Both the position numbers and the translations under genes were made by a program. A DNA stretch of 64,000 bases, from the NCBI RefSeq assembly GCF_008727795.1, contig NZ_CP044222.1:1-64000 (forward strand), given 5' to 3'. This DNA comes from Nitrincola iocasae. GTDB taxonomy: Bacteria > Pseudomonadota > Gammaproteobacteria > Pseudomonadales > Balneatricaceae. This document shows, piece by piece, positions 27,087 through 35,249 of the stretch. Positions within the stretch are counted from its first letter, which is position 1. Each line of letters begins with the position of its first letter. The notes under the pieces were generated by a model. It was given only the letters and a program-made list of their open reading frames with translations. It was not told where the DNA came from and ran no database searches.

Positions 27087-29129
27087 ATGCACAACCCTTT
27101 ACTCAAGCCCACTCAGCTTCCCCCATTCAGCAGTATTGAGGTGGCGCATATTGAACCGGCTATCGATGCAGTTCTGGCGCAAAACCGTGCAGAGGTAGCA
27201 GCTCTGACAGCCGAACAGCAGGCGCATGATTGGCAGTCACTGATGGGTAGGTTGGAAGAAGGCTCTGATCGACTCTCCTATGCCTGGTCCACGGCTTCTC
27301 ACCTGAACGGTGTGATGAACTCTGATGAGCTGCGTGAAGTCTACAACCGTTGCTTGCCTAAATTGTCGGCCTACTGGACTGAAATGGGTCAGCATAAAGG
27401 TTTGTTCCAGGCGTATGAGCGCTTTGCCGCCAGTGAACAATATACTGACCTGAACCCAGCACAGAAAAAAGTGATCGATAATGCTCTGCGGGATTTCCGT
27501 TTATCCGGCATAGCCTTGCCGCCAGCGCAGCAGCAGCGTTATGCCGAAATTCAGCAACGTTTATCTGAACTGAACAATAAATTTTCTGAAAATGTGTTAG
27601 ATGCGACCCAGGGTTGGTATTTTCACACAGATGATGTGTCTGATTTGCAAGGCCTGCCGGACGATGCCATTGAAGCCGCCGCCAGTGCCGCACATAGCCG
27701 TGATCTGCAAGGCTGGGTCATTAGCCTGGACTTTCCCTCCTACTATGCAGTGATAACCTATGCTGATAAGGCATCACTGCGTGAAGAGTTCTACCGCGTC
27801 TACTCCACCCGTGCCTCTGATCAAGGCCCAAACGCTGGTCGCTGGGATAACTCGGTGGTGATGCAGGAGATATTGGCCTTACGACACGAATTGGCTCAAT
27901 TACTTGGTTATGACAGCTATGCTAATTATTCACTGGCCACAAAAATGGCTGAAACACCCGACCAGGTGATTGGTTTTCTGGAAGATCTTGCCACTAAAAG
28001 CCGTCATGTCGCTGAACAGGATCTGGCAGAGCTGACTGCCTTTGCCGCCGAACAAAATGGCGTGGAAAGCCTCAATCCCTGGGATCTGGCTTATTATGCC
28101 GAAAAGCTCAAGCAGTCACGCTATCAGCTTTCTCAGCAGATGTTACGCCCCTATTTCCCCTTACCTAAAGTACTGGATGGTTTGTTTGCGATTGCAGGGC
28201 GTTTGTTTGGTATTCATATAGAAGAGCAGGATAACGCCGATACCTGGCATCCAGACGTGCGTTTCTTGCGTTTATCCCGCGATGGCAACACGCTCGCCTA
28301 TTGTTACCTGGACCCCTTTGCCCGCAGTAATAAGCGCGGTGGCGCCTGGATGGCGGATTGCCGTGATCGTCGGCGTTGTGCTGATGGTCAGGTTCAACTG
28401 CCAGTGGCCTATCTGGTATGTAACTTTAATCCACCTGTTGCGGGGAAGCCGGCGCTGTTGACGCATGATGAAGTGACCACCCTGTTTCATGAATTCGGGC
28501 ATGGGCTACATCATATGCTCACGCAGATCGATTATGCCGAGGTCAGTGGTATTAATGGTGTCGCCTGGGATGCTGTCGAACTGCCAAGCCAGTTTTTGGA
28601 AAACTGGTGCTGGGAGCCGGAAGGGCTGGCGCTTATGTCCGGACACTATGAAACCGGCGAGCCTTTGCCAAATGATCTGTTGGACAAAATGCTGGCGGCA
28701 AAGCATTTTCAAGCCGGTATGATGATGGTGCGTCAGTTGGAATTTTCCCTGTTCGACTTCCGTTTGCATCATGAGTATCAGCCGGGTGAAACGGTTATCC
28801 AAGCCGTATTGGATAAAGTGCGTGAGCAGGTCGCTGTGCTGACGCCCCCACCTGAAAATCGTTTTCAGCATAGCTTCAGTCACATCTTTGCCGGTGGCTA
28901 TGCCGCTGGTTATTACAGCTACAAATGGGCGGAAGTGCTGTCAGCTGACGCCTTTTCCCGCTTTGAAGAAGAGGGTATTTTCAGTGAGACGGCGGGACAG
29001 GATTTTCGTACCCATATATTGGAGAAAGGTGGTTCGGATGAACCCATGAATCTGTTTGTTGCATTTCGTGGCCGTGAACCCAGTGTCGAGGCATTACTGA
29101 GACACAATGGCATAACACCCAAAGCATGA
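27087..29129 (+). CDS. prlC: Oligopeptidase A (M3 family)
   Basis: PrlC is a cytosolic zinc metallopeptidase that degrades short peptides, including cleaved signal peptides. The M3 zinc site HEFGH is at residues 468-472, with the downstream Glu in the typical WDAVELPSQFLENW segment. Length 680 equals that of E. coli oligopeptidase A. A small zinc-ribbon gene follows 7 bp downstream, as in other gammaproteobacteria (prlC-yheV association). Confidence 0.96.
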   Translation: MHNPLLKPTQLPPFSSIEVAHIEPAIDAVLAQNRAEVAALTAEQQAHDWQSLMGRLEEGSDRLSYAWSTASHLNGVMNSDELREVYNRCLPKLSAYWTEMGQHKGLFQAYERFAASEQYTDLNPAQKKVIDNALRDFRLSGIALPPAQQQRYAEIQQRLSELNNKFSENVLDATQGWYFHTDDVSDLQGLPDDAIEAAASAAHSRDLQGWVISLDFPSYYAVITYADKASLREEFYRVYSTRASDQGPNAGRWDNSVVMQEILALRHELAQLLGYDSYANYSLATKMAETPDQVIGFLEDLATKSRHVAEQDLAELTAFAAEQNGVESLNPWDLAYYAEKLKQSRYQLSQQMLRPYFPLPKVLDGLFAIAGRLFGIHIEEQDNADTWHPDVRFLRLSRDGNTLAYCYLDPFARSNKRGGAWMADCRDRRRCADGQVQLPVAYLVCNFNPPVAGKPALLTHDEVTTLFHEFGHGLHHMLTQIDYAEVSGINGVAWDAVELPSQFLENWCWEPEGLALMSGHYETGEPLPNDLLDKMLAAKHFQAGMMMVRQLEFSLFDFRLHHEYQPGETVIQAVLDKVREQVAVLTPPPENRFQHSFSHIFAGGYAAGYYSYKWAEVLSADAFSRFEEEGIFSETAGQDFRTHILEKGGSDEPMNLFVAFRGREPSVEALLRHNGITPKA

Positions 29130-29136
29130 GGTTTGT

Positions 29137-29418
29137 ATGTCTGTAACTAAACGCTTTATCGCCGGAGCCGTTTGCCCCCGGTGTGGCAAGATGGATGCAG
29201 TGCGTATGCATCGGGATGAGGAACGAGAGTACCGCGAGTGTATCGCCTGCGGTTTCAGTGATTCCTTGCGTCTGGATGGACGCCCAGAGCCACAAGAGAT
29301 CAATACACGGGTACACAAGGATAAACCGGAAGACCGGCTCAGCGCCAAAGCCAAGGCTGCTGAGCCGGTTAAGGCCGAGCCGATCAGGTTATTCATCAAT
29401 CCAGATAAAAGTGATTGA
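29137..29418 (+). CDS. YheV-like putative zinc-ribbon protein
   Basis: A 93-residue protein with a four-Cys zinc-ribbon near the N-terminus (CPRCGKMDAVRMHRDEE... CIACGF; two CxxC pairs about 20 residues apart). The tail is charged and probably disordered. It resembles the E. coli YheV family, which is also encoded next to prlC. Function unknown. Confidence 0.8.
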   Translation: MSVTKRFIAGAVCPRCGKMDAVRMHRDEEREYRECIACGFSDSLRLDGRPEPQEINTRVHKDKPEDRLSAKAKAAEPVKAEPIRLFINPDKSD

Positions 29419-29424
29419 GCGTCG

Positions 29425-30762
29425 CTACGCCAGCCCCCAGCGGTTATGACGGGTCAGTTGCACATAGACCCACCCCCCGCTGAGGCCTCTGGCCAGGAAC
29501 AGACCACTCATAGCCATCCATAGACCATGGTTGGCTAGGGGCTGGCTTAGCCACCAGAGCGGTAGAAAGACCACTAGCACCGAAAACAGCATGGTATCCT
29601 GCATCGCTTTAACCTGAGTGGTACCGATAAAAACACCATCAAGCAGATAGCTCCAGACGCCAATCAACGGCATAACGATCAACCAGGGTAAGTACAGGCT
29701 CGCCTGCTCTCTTACACTGTCGATACTGGTGAGCAAGGAAATGACAAAATCACCGGCCAGCCAGAAAAACAGTGTCATCCCCAAAGCCGATATCATTGAC
29801 CAGAGGGCCGCTGCGGTGATGAGTTGATAAAAATCTTTCGCTTTACGTCGCCCCAGTGCCCGGCCTGCCAGGGCTTCTGTCGCATGGGCAAAGCCGTCCA
29901 ATGCATTGGATATAAGTACCAGGAAATTCAGAAGCACCGCATTAGCGGCAACAATGTCCGTACCCATACGCGCTCCCTGAGCAGTAAAAAAGGCAAAACA
30001 GAACAGTAAAGACAGGGTGCGGACGAACAGGTAACGATTCACGTGAAACAATGCGGCATAATCACGCCAACGCAGTAATTGACGGGCAATGAACTGACCG
30101 CCAGTGTTAAGCAGCAGTCCGCGGCAAAACCATAAGCCGAGCCCGAGACTGGCGTACTCTGCCAGCACCGTGCCCAGTGCAACACCGTCAGCGCGCATCC
30201 CCAGAGCAAATACAAACACCAGGTTAAGGATAATATTCAGCAGATTGGTCAGGGTCAGCAGCAGTAACGGAATGCGGGTGTTCTGATTGCCGACAAACCA
30301 GCCCAGCAGCACAAAATTGCATAACACCGCCGGTGCACCCCAAGCGCGGATATGCGCATAACGGCGAGCTTCGGTCACGACGGCTTCTGTTGCGCCGGAT
30401 ATAGTCAGCGCCAGTTCAGTCATTGGACTACGCAACAGAAATATCGCAATCCCTAATACAAAGGCGATGAGCAAGGACTGGGCAAGGTAGTTACGGATGG
30501 CATCGCCATCTTCACGGCCAAAGGCCTGGGCTACCAGTCCTGTGGTGCCCATGCGTAAAAAGCCAAAACTCCAGTATACTACTGAAAACAGCATTCCGCC
30601 TATAGCGATGGCGGCCAGATAGCGGGGCTCTGGCAAATGTCCCATCACCGCCGTATCCACCAGTCCCAACAAGGGTACGCTGATATTGGATAACATCATC
30701 GGCCAGGCGAGCTGCCAGACGCGACGGTGTGTGGTGTTATCGGGCCAATAACGGAAGTTCAT
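29425..30762 (-). CDS. MATE family efflux transporter (DinF-like)
   Basis: A 445-residue membrane protein with twelve hydrophobic segments and MATE features such as WPMMLSNISVPLLGLVDTAV near 20. MATE pumps export cationic compounds using sodium or proton gradients; it is closest in look to the DinF subgroup. Its start overlaps the znuB stop, so it may be read from the zinc-uptake operon, though it need not be involved in zinc. Confidence 0.87.
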   Translation of the reverse strand: MNFRYWPDNTTHRRVWQLAWPMMLSNISVPLLGLVDTAVMGHLPEPRYLAAIAIGGMLFSVVYWSFGFLRMGTTGLVAQAFGREDGDAIRNYLAQSLLIAFVLGIAIFLLRSPMTELALTISGATEAVVTEARRYAHIRAWGAPAVLCNFVLLGWFVGNQNTRIPLLLLTLTNLLNIILNLVFVFALGMRADGVALGTVLAEYASLGLGLWFCRGLLLNTGGQFIARQLLRWRDYAALFHVNRYLFVRTLSLLFCFAFFTAQGARMGTDIVAANAVLLNFLVLISNALDGFAHATEALAGRALGRRKAKDFYQLITAAALWSMISALGMTLFFWLAGDFVISLLTSIDSVREQASLYLPWLIVMPLIGVWSYLLDGVFIGTTQVKAMQDTMLFSVLVVFLPLWWLSQPLANHGLWMAMSGLFLARGLSGGWVYVQLTRHNRWGLA

Positions 30763-31556
30763 CAGTGGCTGGCTTGTCTTAATGGCAGGGTGTAGAGAAA
30801 CAGAAAGATCACCAGGGCTGTCACAACGACCGAGGGACCTGCGGGGGTGTCAAACACCCAGGAAGCCCAGATGCCGCCGGTTACTGCGACCATACCCAGC
30901 AGTGAGGCGATGAAGGCCATCTGTTCGGGAGTGCTGGATAAACGACGCGCTGCCGCTGCCGGGATGATCAGTAACGAGGTGATCAGCAAAATACCAACCA
31001 GTTTCATGGCCACCGCGATAACCAGGGCAATCATCAACATTAGTGCCAGACGCGTGGCTGTGACATTCACCCCTTCTACACGTGCCATCTCTTCGTTGAT
31101 GGTAATCGCCAGGAGTGGATGCCACAGGCGCCAGAGTGTGAGCAATACCAGCAGCCCCCCGCCATAAACCCACAACAGATCAGTGGGTGCAATTGCCAAC
31201 AGATCACCAAATAAATACTGCATTAGGTCAATACGGATATGGTCCAGTAAAGACACCGCAACCAACCCAATGGATAGAGTGCTGTGTGCCATGATGCCCA
31301 GTAGCGTGTCTGTGGCAACCATGTGCTGTTTTTGCATCGCCACCAGTATAACGGCCAGCAATACACAGCACACCATGACGGCCAGATTGAGATTAATGCT
31401 GAATAGAAAGCCCATGGCAACACCCATCAGTGCCGAATGTGCCAGGGTGTCGCCAAAGTAAGCCATGCGCCGCCATACCACAAAGGCGCCCAAAGGGCCG
31501 GTGATGGCTGCAACCCCCAGGCCACCAGCCAGGGCAATCAGAATAAACTCAGGCAT
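30762..31556 (-). CDS. znuB: Zinc ABC transporter permease ZnuB
   Basis: ZnuB is the inner-membrane channel of the high-affinity zinc importer. The 264-residue form begins MPEFILIALAGGLGVAAITG, preceded by GGAG; an open frame extending 123 bases upstream lies within znuC and is not needed. The ABC-3 family pattern is clear: RRMAYFGDTLAHSALMGVAMG near 30, and eight or so membrane segments. It overlaps the znuC end by eight bases. Confidence 0.94.
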   Translation of the reverse strand: MPEFILIALAGGLGVAAITGPLGAFVVWRRMAYFGDTLAHSALMGVAMGFLFSINLNLAVMVCCVLLAVILVAMQKQHMVATDTLLGIMAHSTLSIGLVAVSLLDHIRIDLMQYLFGDLLAIAPTDLLWVYGGGLLVLLTLWRLWHPLLAITINEEMARVEGVNVTATRLALMLMIALVIAVAMKLVGILLITSLLIIPAAAARRLSSTPEQMAFIASLLGMVAVTGGIWASWVFDTPAGPSVVVTALVIFLFLYTLPLRQASH

Positions 31557-32340
31557 CGGTTGACTCCGGTGGTTGACGCGTGTCGGATTTAAGTAGTTCG
31601 GGTTCTGCATCCAGTCGGTCATGGCGATGGTCATGATGATGGTTGTACAGGGCAAAAGCCTGTGCCTGGCTTCGCCCAAAGAGCTCGATAAAGGTCGGGT
31701 CGTTGCTCACCCGCTCCGGATGACCTGAGCAGCAGATATGGCGGTTAAGGCAAACCACATGGTCCGTTGCAGACATAACCAGGTGCAGGTCGTGTGAGAT
31801 CATCAGGATGCCACACTTGCGTTGTTCCCGGATGGCACTGATTAACTGGTAGAGTTCTGTTTGACCATTGACATCGACACCCTGCACCGGCTCATCCAGG
31901 ACCAGTAGACGCGGATTACGCAGTAGTGCCCTGGCCAGCATGACCCGTTGGGTTTCCCCACCGGACAGATCATGAAAGGAGTGTTGTAACAGGTGTCGTG
32001 CGCCGACTTGGTCCAGGGTCGTCTCCAGAGTGGTTGAATCAGGTTTGAGGCCGATATTTAGAAAACGCTTCACTGTGAGAGGCATGGTTCGGTCGATGTG
32101 CAGCTTTTGTGGCATATACCCGACTCTCAGCCCCGGTGAGCGCCATAGGCTGCCCTGGCTGGGTGAGATTAATCCAAGCACGACACGTACCAGTGTCGTC
32201 TTGCCTGCCCCGTTAGGGCCAATGAGGGTGGTAATGCAGTCATCGTGCAGTGTCAGAGATACATGGCTGAGCACATCCTCTCGGGCAAAGCGTACAGAGA
32301 TGTCTTCTAAGCGTACAAGATCGCGATCATGACTAGACAT
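31549..32340 (-). CDS. znuC: Zinc ABC transporter ATP-binding protein ZnuC
   Basis: ZnuC powers zinc import. Starting from the ATG at 32340 it has 263 residues with Walker A GPNGAGKTT near 42, signature LSGGETQRVMLARALL near 137, Walker B LLVLDEPVQGVD, and the H-loop SHDLH. The C-terminus is His-rich (YNHHHDHRHDRLD), as often seen in zinc ATPases. An open frame continues far upstream into zur but that extension is not family-like. Confidence 0.95.
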   Translation of the reverse strand: MSSHDRDLVRLEDISVRFAREDVLSHVSLTLHDDCITTLIGPNGAGKTTLVRVVLGLISPSQGSLWRSPGLRVGYMPQKLHIDRTMPLTVKRFLNIGLKPDSTTLETTLDQVGARHLLQHSFHDLSGGETQRVMLARALLRNPRLLVLDEPVQGVDVNGQTELYQLISAIREQRKCGILMISHDLHLVMSATDHVVCLNRHICCSGHPERVSNDPTFIELFGRSQAQAFALYNHHHDHRHDRLDAEPELLKSDTRQPPESTDA

Positions 32341-32833
32341 GCGATTGTGGGTTTCCTTGTTGGCATTCTGGACAGATACCCAATACTTCAATAGTTTCAC
32401 GGGTAATGGAAAAGCCCAGGCTTTGTGATTGTTGCTTGAGCGCTGCCTGGAGTGGTGCTGCATCCACTTCACAAGCCTGATGGCAGCGCTCGCAGATGAA
32501 GAAGCATCCGGAATGTTGTTTTCCAGGATGAGAACAACCCATATAAGCATTGAGTGAAGCCAGTCGATGCACCAGGCCCTGTTCTTGCAAAAATTCCAAT
32601 GCCCGGTAAACAGTGGGGGGCGCTGAGTTAAAACCAGCGTCAGCCAGTGCGGGTAGCAGATCATAAGCGCCCAGGGGTTTATGGTTTTGCCAGATTAACC
32701 GCAGCACCAGTTCTCTGACTGGCGTCAGGCGCAGTTGTTGCTCACGGCAAAGTGCTTTAGCGGATGACATGGCTTCATCAATACAGTGCTGATGGTCATT
32801 AGCACAGACAAAGGTTGTATTCTTATCAGGCAT
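32333..32833 (-). CDS. zur: Zinc uptake regulator Zur (Fur family)
   Basis: Zur represses zinc uptake genes when zinc-loaded. The 166-residue sequence has the Fur-type winged helix (LRLTPVRELVLRLIWQNHKPLGAYDLL; PPTVYRALEFLQEQGLVHRL) and metal ligands including HPGKQHSGCFFICERCHQ and a C-terminal CPECQ. The CxxC pairs form the structural zinc site. It is first in a zur-znuC-znuB run and divergent from znuA, so it is probably autoregulated through the operator between them. Confidence 0.94.
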   Translation of the reverse strand: MPDKNTTFVCANDHQHCIDEAMSSAKALCREQQLRLTPVRELVLRLIWQNHKPLGAYDLLPALADAGFNSAPPTVYRALEFLQEQGLVHRLASLNAYMGCSHPGKQHSGCFFICERCHQACEVDAAPLQAALKQQSQSLGFSITRETIEVLGICPECQQGNPQSHV

Positions 32834-32857
32834 GACAGATGCGTTCCGAGGTTATTT

Positions 32858-32870
32858 GTTATATTATAAC
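32858..32870. promoter_or_regulatory. Zur operator between zur and znuA
   Basis: GTTATATTATAAC is an almost perfect palindrome matching the core of gammaproteobacterial Zur boxes (GTTATANTATAAC type). It is the only such palindrome in the 70-bp divergent spacer, so it could control zur-znuCB and znuA together. AT-rich flanks give -10-like sequences on both strands. Confidence 0.75.
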
Positions 32871-32903
32871 CTAAACAGTTAATAAACAGGATCAGAATCT
32901 ATC

Positions 32904-33899
32904 ATGCCAAAATTAAATACGTTAGTCCGTAGTTTGCCGCTTGCTGCGGCACTCTTTTTTTCCACACAAGTGAGCGCTCAGCAAGTTGTCAGTACCCTTA
33001 AACCCCTGCACCTGATAGCCAAGGCCGTCACTGACGGGGTGCTTGAGCCTGTTCAGTTACTGCCAGACAATGCTTCGCCACATACCTTCTCGTTGCGGCC
33101 ATCTGATATGCAGGTGTTAACGGATGCTGAACTCGTTTTCTGGGTGGGACCAGAGATGGAACAGTTCATGGTCAGACCTCTGGAGCGCACAAGTGCCAAA
33201 GTTGTAGCGTTATACACTGATCATAATAGTGACCACGACGACCACGACGACCACGACGACCACGACGACCACGACGACCACGACGACCACGACGACCACG
33301 ACGACCACGACGATCACGACGATCACGACGATCACGACGATCACGACGATCACGATGAGCATGGTGATGAACATGACGGGCACAACCACGATACACATAT
33401 CTGGTTAGATCCTCATAATGCCGCCGAAATTGCCGTGCAAATGACAGATGCGCTAGTCAGTGTCATGCCAGAGCACGAAGCCGCCTTGCATGCTAATTTG
33501 AATGAATTCAAATTATCTCTTGAACAACTGGATGTTGAGCTAAAAACTCTGTTAGAACCGGTTCAGGATAAAGGCTTTTTCGTTTTTCATGATGCCTACG
33601 GACATTTTGTTGGCCACTATGGTTTGAATCAGTTGGGCTACTTTACGGTGGATCCTGCCCGGCAGCCGGGAGCCCGTCACTTGGCTGAAATACGTCAGCA
33701 GTTGCAAGATAACAATGCTAGTTGTGTTTTCAGTGAACCTCAGTTTACCAGTGCTATCGTGGAGTCAATCACCCGGGGTATTTCTGTTGGTCAGGGAGTG
33801 CTGGATCCAATGGCGCGTGATATTGCACCTTCTAAAACAGCCTATGTTGATTATTTACGTGGCTTGGCTACTGAGATGGCGGGCTGTCTGAGCAATTGA
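32904..33899 (+). CDS. znuA: Zinc ABC transporter periplasmic binding protein ZnuA
   Basis: ZnuA captures periplasmic zinc for ZnuBC. A signal peptide (about 1-25, ending TQVSA) precedes the cluster A-I binding fold with HTFSLRPSDMQ near 52 (metal His), HIWLDPHNA near 164, and FFVFHDAYGHF near 225. Between the first two metal ligands lies a huge acidic His loop (about residues 108-160) made of 14 uninterrupted Asp-His-Asp triplets and a degenerate tail. Such loops are thought to collect or sense zinc, but this one is unusually long and regular. Confidence 0.95.
   Translation: MPKLNTLVRSLPLAAALFFSTQVSAQQVVSTLKPLHLIAKAVTDGVLEPVQLLPDNASPHTFSLRPSDMQVLTDAELVFWVGPEMEQFMVRPLERTSAKVVALYTDHNSDHDDHDDHDDHDDHDDHDDHDDHDDHDDHDDHDDHDDHDDHDEHGDEHDGHNHDTHIWLDPHNAAEIAVQMTDALVSVMPEHEAALHANLNEFKLSLEQLDVELKTLLEPVQDKGFFVFHDAYGHFVGHYGLNQLGYFTVDPARQPGARHLAEIRQQLQDNNASCVFSEPQFTSAIVESITRGISVGQGVLDPMARDIAPSKTAYVDYLRGLATEMAGCLSN
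33231..33356 (+). repeat. 14-copy 9-bp tandem repeat in znuA
   Basis: Nine copies of GACCACGAC are followed by four GATCACGAC and one GATCACGAT, 126 bp in all, each encoding Asp-His-Asp. The near-identity at DNA level, including synonymous positions, points to recent slippage expansion. Unit length keeps the reading frame, so copy changes alter loop length only. Confidence 0.95.
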
Positions 33900-33923
33900 T
33901 TGAGTTTTATTCACCCAGGGGGC

Positions 33924-33952
33924 TTCACAAGCCTCTGTGGGCTGGATATAAT
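33924..33952 (+). promoter_or_regulatory. Sigma-70 promoter for the tRNA-Leu pair
   Basis: TTCACA (33924-33929) and TATAAT (33947-33952) are separated by exactly 17 bp, followed by a GC-rich stretch (GCGCCCC) of the discriminator type seen at stringently controlled stable RNA promoters. The first tRNA begins 17 bp after the -10. Confidence 0.75.
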
Positions 33953-33968
33953 GCGCCCCACTTTTGAC

Positions 33969-34055
33969 GCAGATGTGGTGGAATTGGTAGACACGCTAGC
34001 TTCAGGTGCTAGTGCCTTCACGGGCGTGGGAGTTCGAGTCTCCCCATCTGCACCA
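33969..34055 (+). tRNA. tRNA-Leu (anticodon CAG), copy 1
   Basis: An 87-nt type II tRNA. The acceptor stem GCAGATG pairs with CATCTGC, with discriminator A and encoded CCA. Anticodon stem CTAGC/GCTAG encloses the loop TTCAGGT, giving anticodon CAG (34003-34005), decoding CUG. A long variable arm (TGCCTTCACGGGCG) precedes the T arm with TTCGAGTC. Confidence 0.95.
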
Positions 34056-34087
34056 TTTATAGGGTGCAGTCAGTTAAAAGTGAATTT

Positions 34088-34174
34088 GCAGATGTGGTGG
34101 AATTGGTAGACACGCTAGCTTCAGGTGCTAGTGCCTTCACGGGCGTGGGAGTTCGAGTCTCCCCATCTGCACCA
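34088..34174 (+). tRNA. tRNA-Leu (anticodon CAG), copy 2
   Basis: Base-for-base the same 87-nt sequence as copy 1, starting 32 nt after it, including the encoded CCA. No separate promoter is seen in the spacer, so both are probably cut from one transcript. Confidence 0.95.
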
Positions 34175-34311
34175 ACCTTGAAATCCTCTCTCCATATTAT
34201 ATTTCACTTAGTTCGATTGCTGTCTTCAGCTTTTATTCCGATTCAGGTTGGTGCTAACCCTATGGGGGCCGCCGCATCTGTGTTTGACGAGCTAATGACA
34301 GTACACGAAGC

Positions 34312-34343
34312 AAAAAAAGCCCGCTCAGGTGACTAAGCAGGCT
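34312..34343 (-). terminator. Intrinsic terminator of the 41-residue protein gene
   Basis: On the minus strand AGCCTGCT and AGCGGGCT form an 8-bp stem with one G-U pair and a 10-nt loop, followed by seven T. It is about 80 bases after the stop codon of the small gene. The 250 bases between the second tRNA and that stop hold no other recognisable gene. Confidence 0.75.
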
Positions 34344-34425
34344 GCTGCATAACTTGGGATGGATGAGATCGGTGCTTGTTGGCCGGATGAGGTGCCAGCA
34401 ACTGCAGCTAAATAATCGGTGAGTG

Positions 34426-34551
34426 TTAAACGACCAATATGCCTAGCTGAAAGGCTAAAGGTAAAATGGCTACCAGAAACGCACCAACGATCAATAAGAT
34501 GGAAGGTATCAGTCCTATGGTTTCATAGGCTTCATCAGTTGTATGGCTCAT
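34426..34551 (-). CDS. Small single-span membrane protein (41 aa), sigma-54 driven
   Basis: A 41-codon gene that would escape ordinary ORF cut-offs. The product starts MSHTTDEAYETIGLIP and continues as one long hydrophobic helix (about residues 12-41), so it is probably a single-span membrane protein with a short acidic N-terminus. Support for a real gene: AGGAG lies seven bases before the ATG, a near-perfect -24/-12 promoter lies 45 bp upstream, and a terminator follows. I do not recognise the family. It could be a small subunit or regulator of a transporter or oxidase, but nothing nearby decides this. Confidence 0.7.
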   Translation of the reverse strand: MSHTTDEAYETIGLIPSILLIVGAFLVAILPLAFQLGILVV

Positions 34552-34595
34552 AAATTGCTCCTGAAGTGCAAGGTGTTTGCATTTACTTCTAATAG

Positions 34596-34611
34596 AGCAA
34601 AATGGGTGCCA
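34596..34611 (-). promoter_or_regulatory. Sigma-54 promoter of the 41-residue protein gene
   Basis: Minus strand TGGCACCCATTTTGCT matches the RpoN consensus TGGCACGNNNNTTGCW at all conserved positions except the seventh. The GG and GC doublets are spaced correctly, and the ATG is 45 bp downstream. Confidence 0.8.
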
Positions 34612-34640
34612 GTTTAATTTCTTGCCAGCCTGTAATATTT

Positions 34641-34653
34641 AATCAATTGATTA
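34641..34653. promoter_or_regulatory. Candidate IHF site upstream of the sigma-54 promoter
   Basis: AATCAATTGATTA fits the IHF consensus WATCAANNNNTTR exactly and sits 30-42 bp upstream of the -24 element, where IHF usually bends DNA to bring an enhancer-bound activator to RpoN polymerase. It is inside a 14-bp palindrome (34640-34653). Confidence 0.55.
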
Positions 34654-34740
34654 TTAAAGATATTAATTAGATCACTATGCTAACTGGCTACACTGACCTC
34701 GATAATAGCTAGTGAAGATAATCTGTTTGTCTGGCATTTA

Positions 34741-34754
34741 TGACACATGTGTCA
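34741..34754. promoter_or_regulatory. 14-bp palindrome, candidate enhancer for the small gene
   Basis: TGACACATGTGTCA is a perfect palindrome centred about 136 bp upstream of the -24 box. That distance is usual for a bacterial enhancer-binding protein. It does not fit NifA (TGT-N10-ACA) or NtrC patterns, so the activator is unknown. Confidence 0.45.
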
Positions 34755-34784
34755 GATGCTATTGTCATTAATGGCATATTTGGT

Positions 34785-35249
34785 TTAATCCAGACTCTTA
34801 AAATCCTGCTGCCGCAAGGCTTCATACACCACTACAGCGACACTGTTGGACAAGTTTAGGCTGCGACTGTTGGGGTGCATAGGTAATCGCAGAATATGGT
34901 CTGATACTAAGCTTGCCAGCAGCTCGGCTGGTAAACCTCGTGTCTCTGGACCAAACAGCAGATAGTCGCCTGCCTCGAAGCTGGCTTGGGTATATCGCTG
35001 AGTGCCTTTAGTCGACAAGGCAAACAGACGTGTTGGATTAACCTGCTGCAAAAAGGTTTCGAAGTCTGGCCAGACCTGCACTTGAGCATATTCGTGGTAA
35101 TCCAGACCAGCCCGGCGCAGGGATTTTTCTTCCATGGAAAATCCCAATGGTTCGATAAGGTGCAGATGACAACCTGTATTAGCCGCCAGTCGTATCACGT
35201 TGCCGGTATTGGGAGGTATTTCGGGTTGGTAAAGGACAATATTAATCAT
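34785..35249 (-). CDS. trmL: tRNA (cytidine(34)-2'-O)-methyltransferase TrmL
   Basis: TrmL is a SPOUT methyltransferase that 2'-O-methylates the wobble base of tRNA-Leu isoacceptors. The 154-residue sequence is typical: IVLYQPEIPPNTGNVIRLAANTG at the start, YLLFGPETRGLP near 100, and the knot-forming LRLPMHPNSRSLNLSNSVAVVVYE near 120-143. Its ATG overlaps the stop of the GGDEF-EAL gene upstream. Confidence 0.95.
   Translation of the reverse strand: MINIVLYQPEIPPNTGNVIRLAANTGCHLHLIEPLGFSMEEKSLRRAGLDYHEYAQVQVWPDFETFLQQVNPTRLFALSTKGTQRYTQASFEAGDYLLFGPETRGLPAELLASLVSDHILRLPMHPNSRSLNLSNSVAVVVYEALRQQDFKSLD

Noticed and set aside
33231..33356. Tandem repeat considered as a CRISPR or minisatellite array
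   Set aside because: Units are contiguous 9-mers without spacers, in frame within znuA.
33172..33398. Long open frames on the minus strand across the znuA repeat, rich in Arg-Arg-Asp or Val-Ile
   Set aside because: They are mirror images of the 9-bp repeat in other frames; no ribosome-binding site and no family-like sequence.
34064..34336. A 90-codon plus-strand frame after the first tRNA
   Set aside because: It consists largely of the second tRNA gene and untranslated sequence; no family match.
34640..34653. TAATCAATTGATTA considered as an FNR/Anr box
   Set aside because: The half-sites are in the reverse order (ATCAA then TTGAT) of TTGAT-N4-ATCAA; the IHF consensus fits instead.
34728..34745. 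TGT-N12-ACA upstream of the small sigma-54 gene
   Set aside because: Spacing does not fit NifA; the perfect palindrome overlapping it is the better enhancer candidate.
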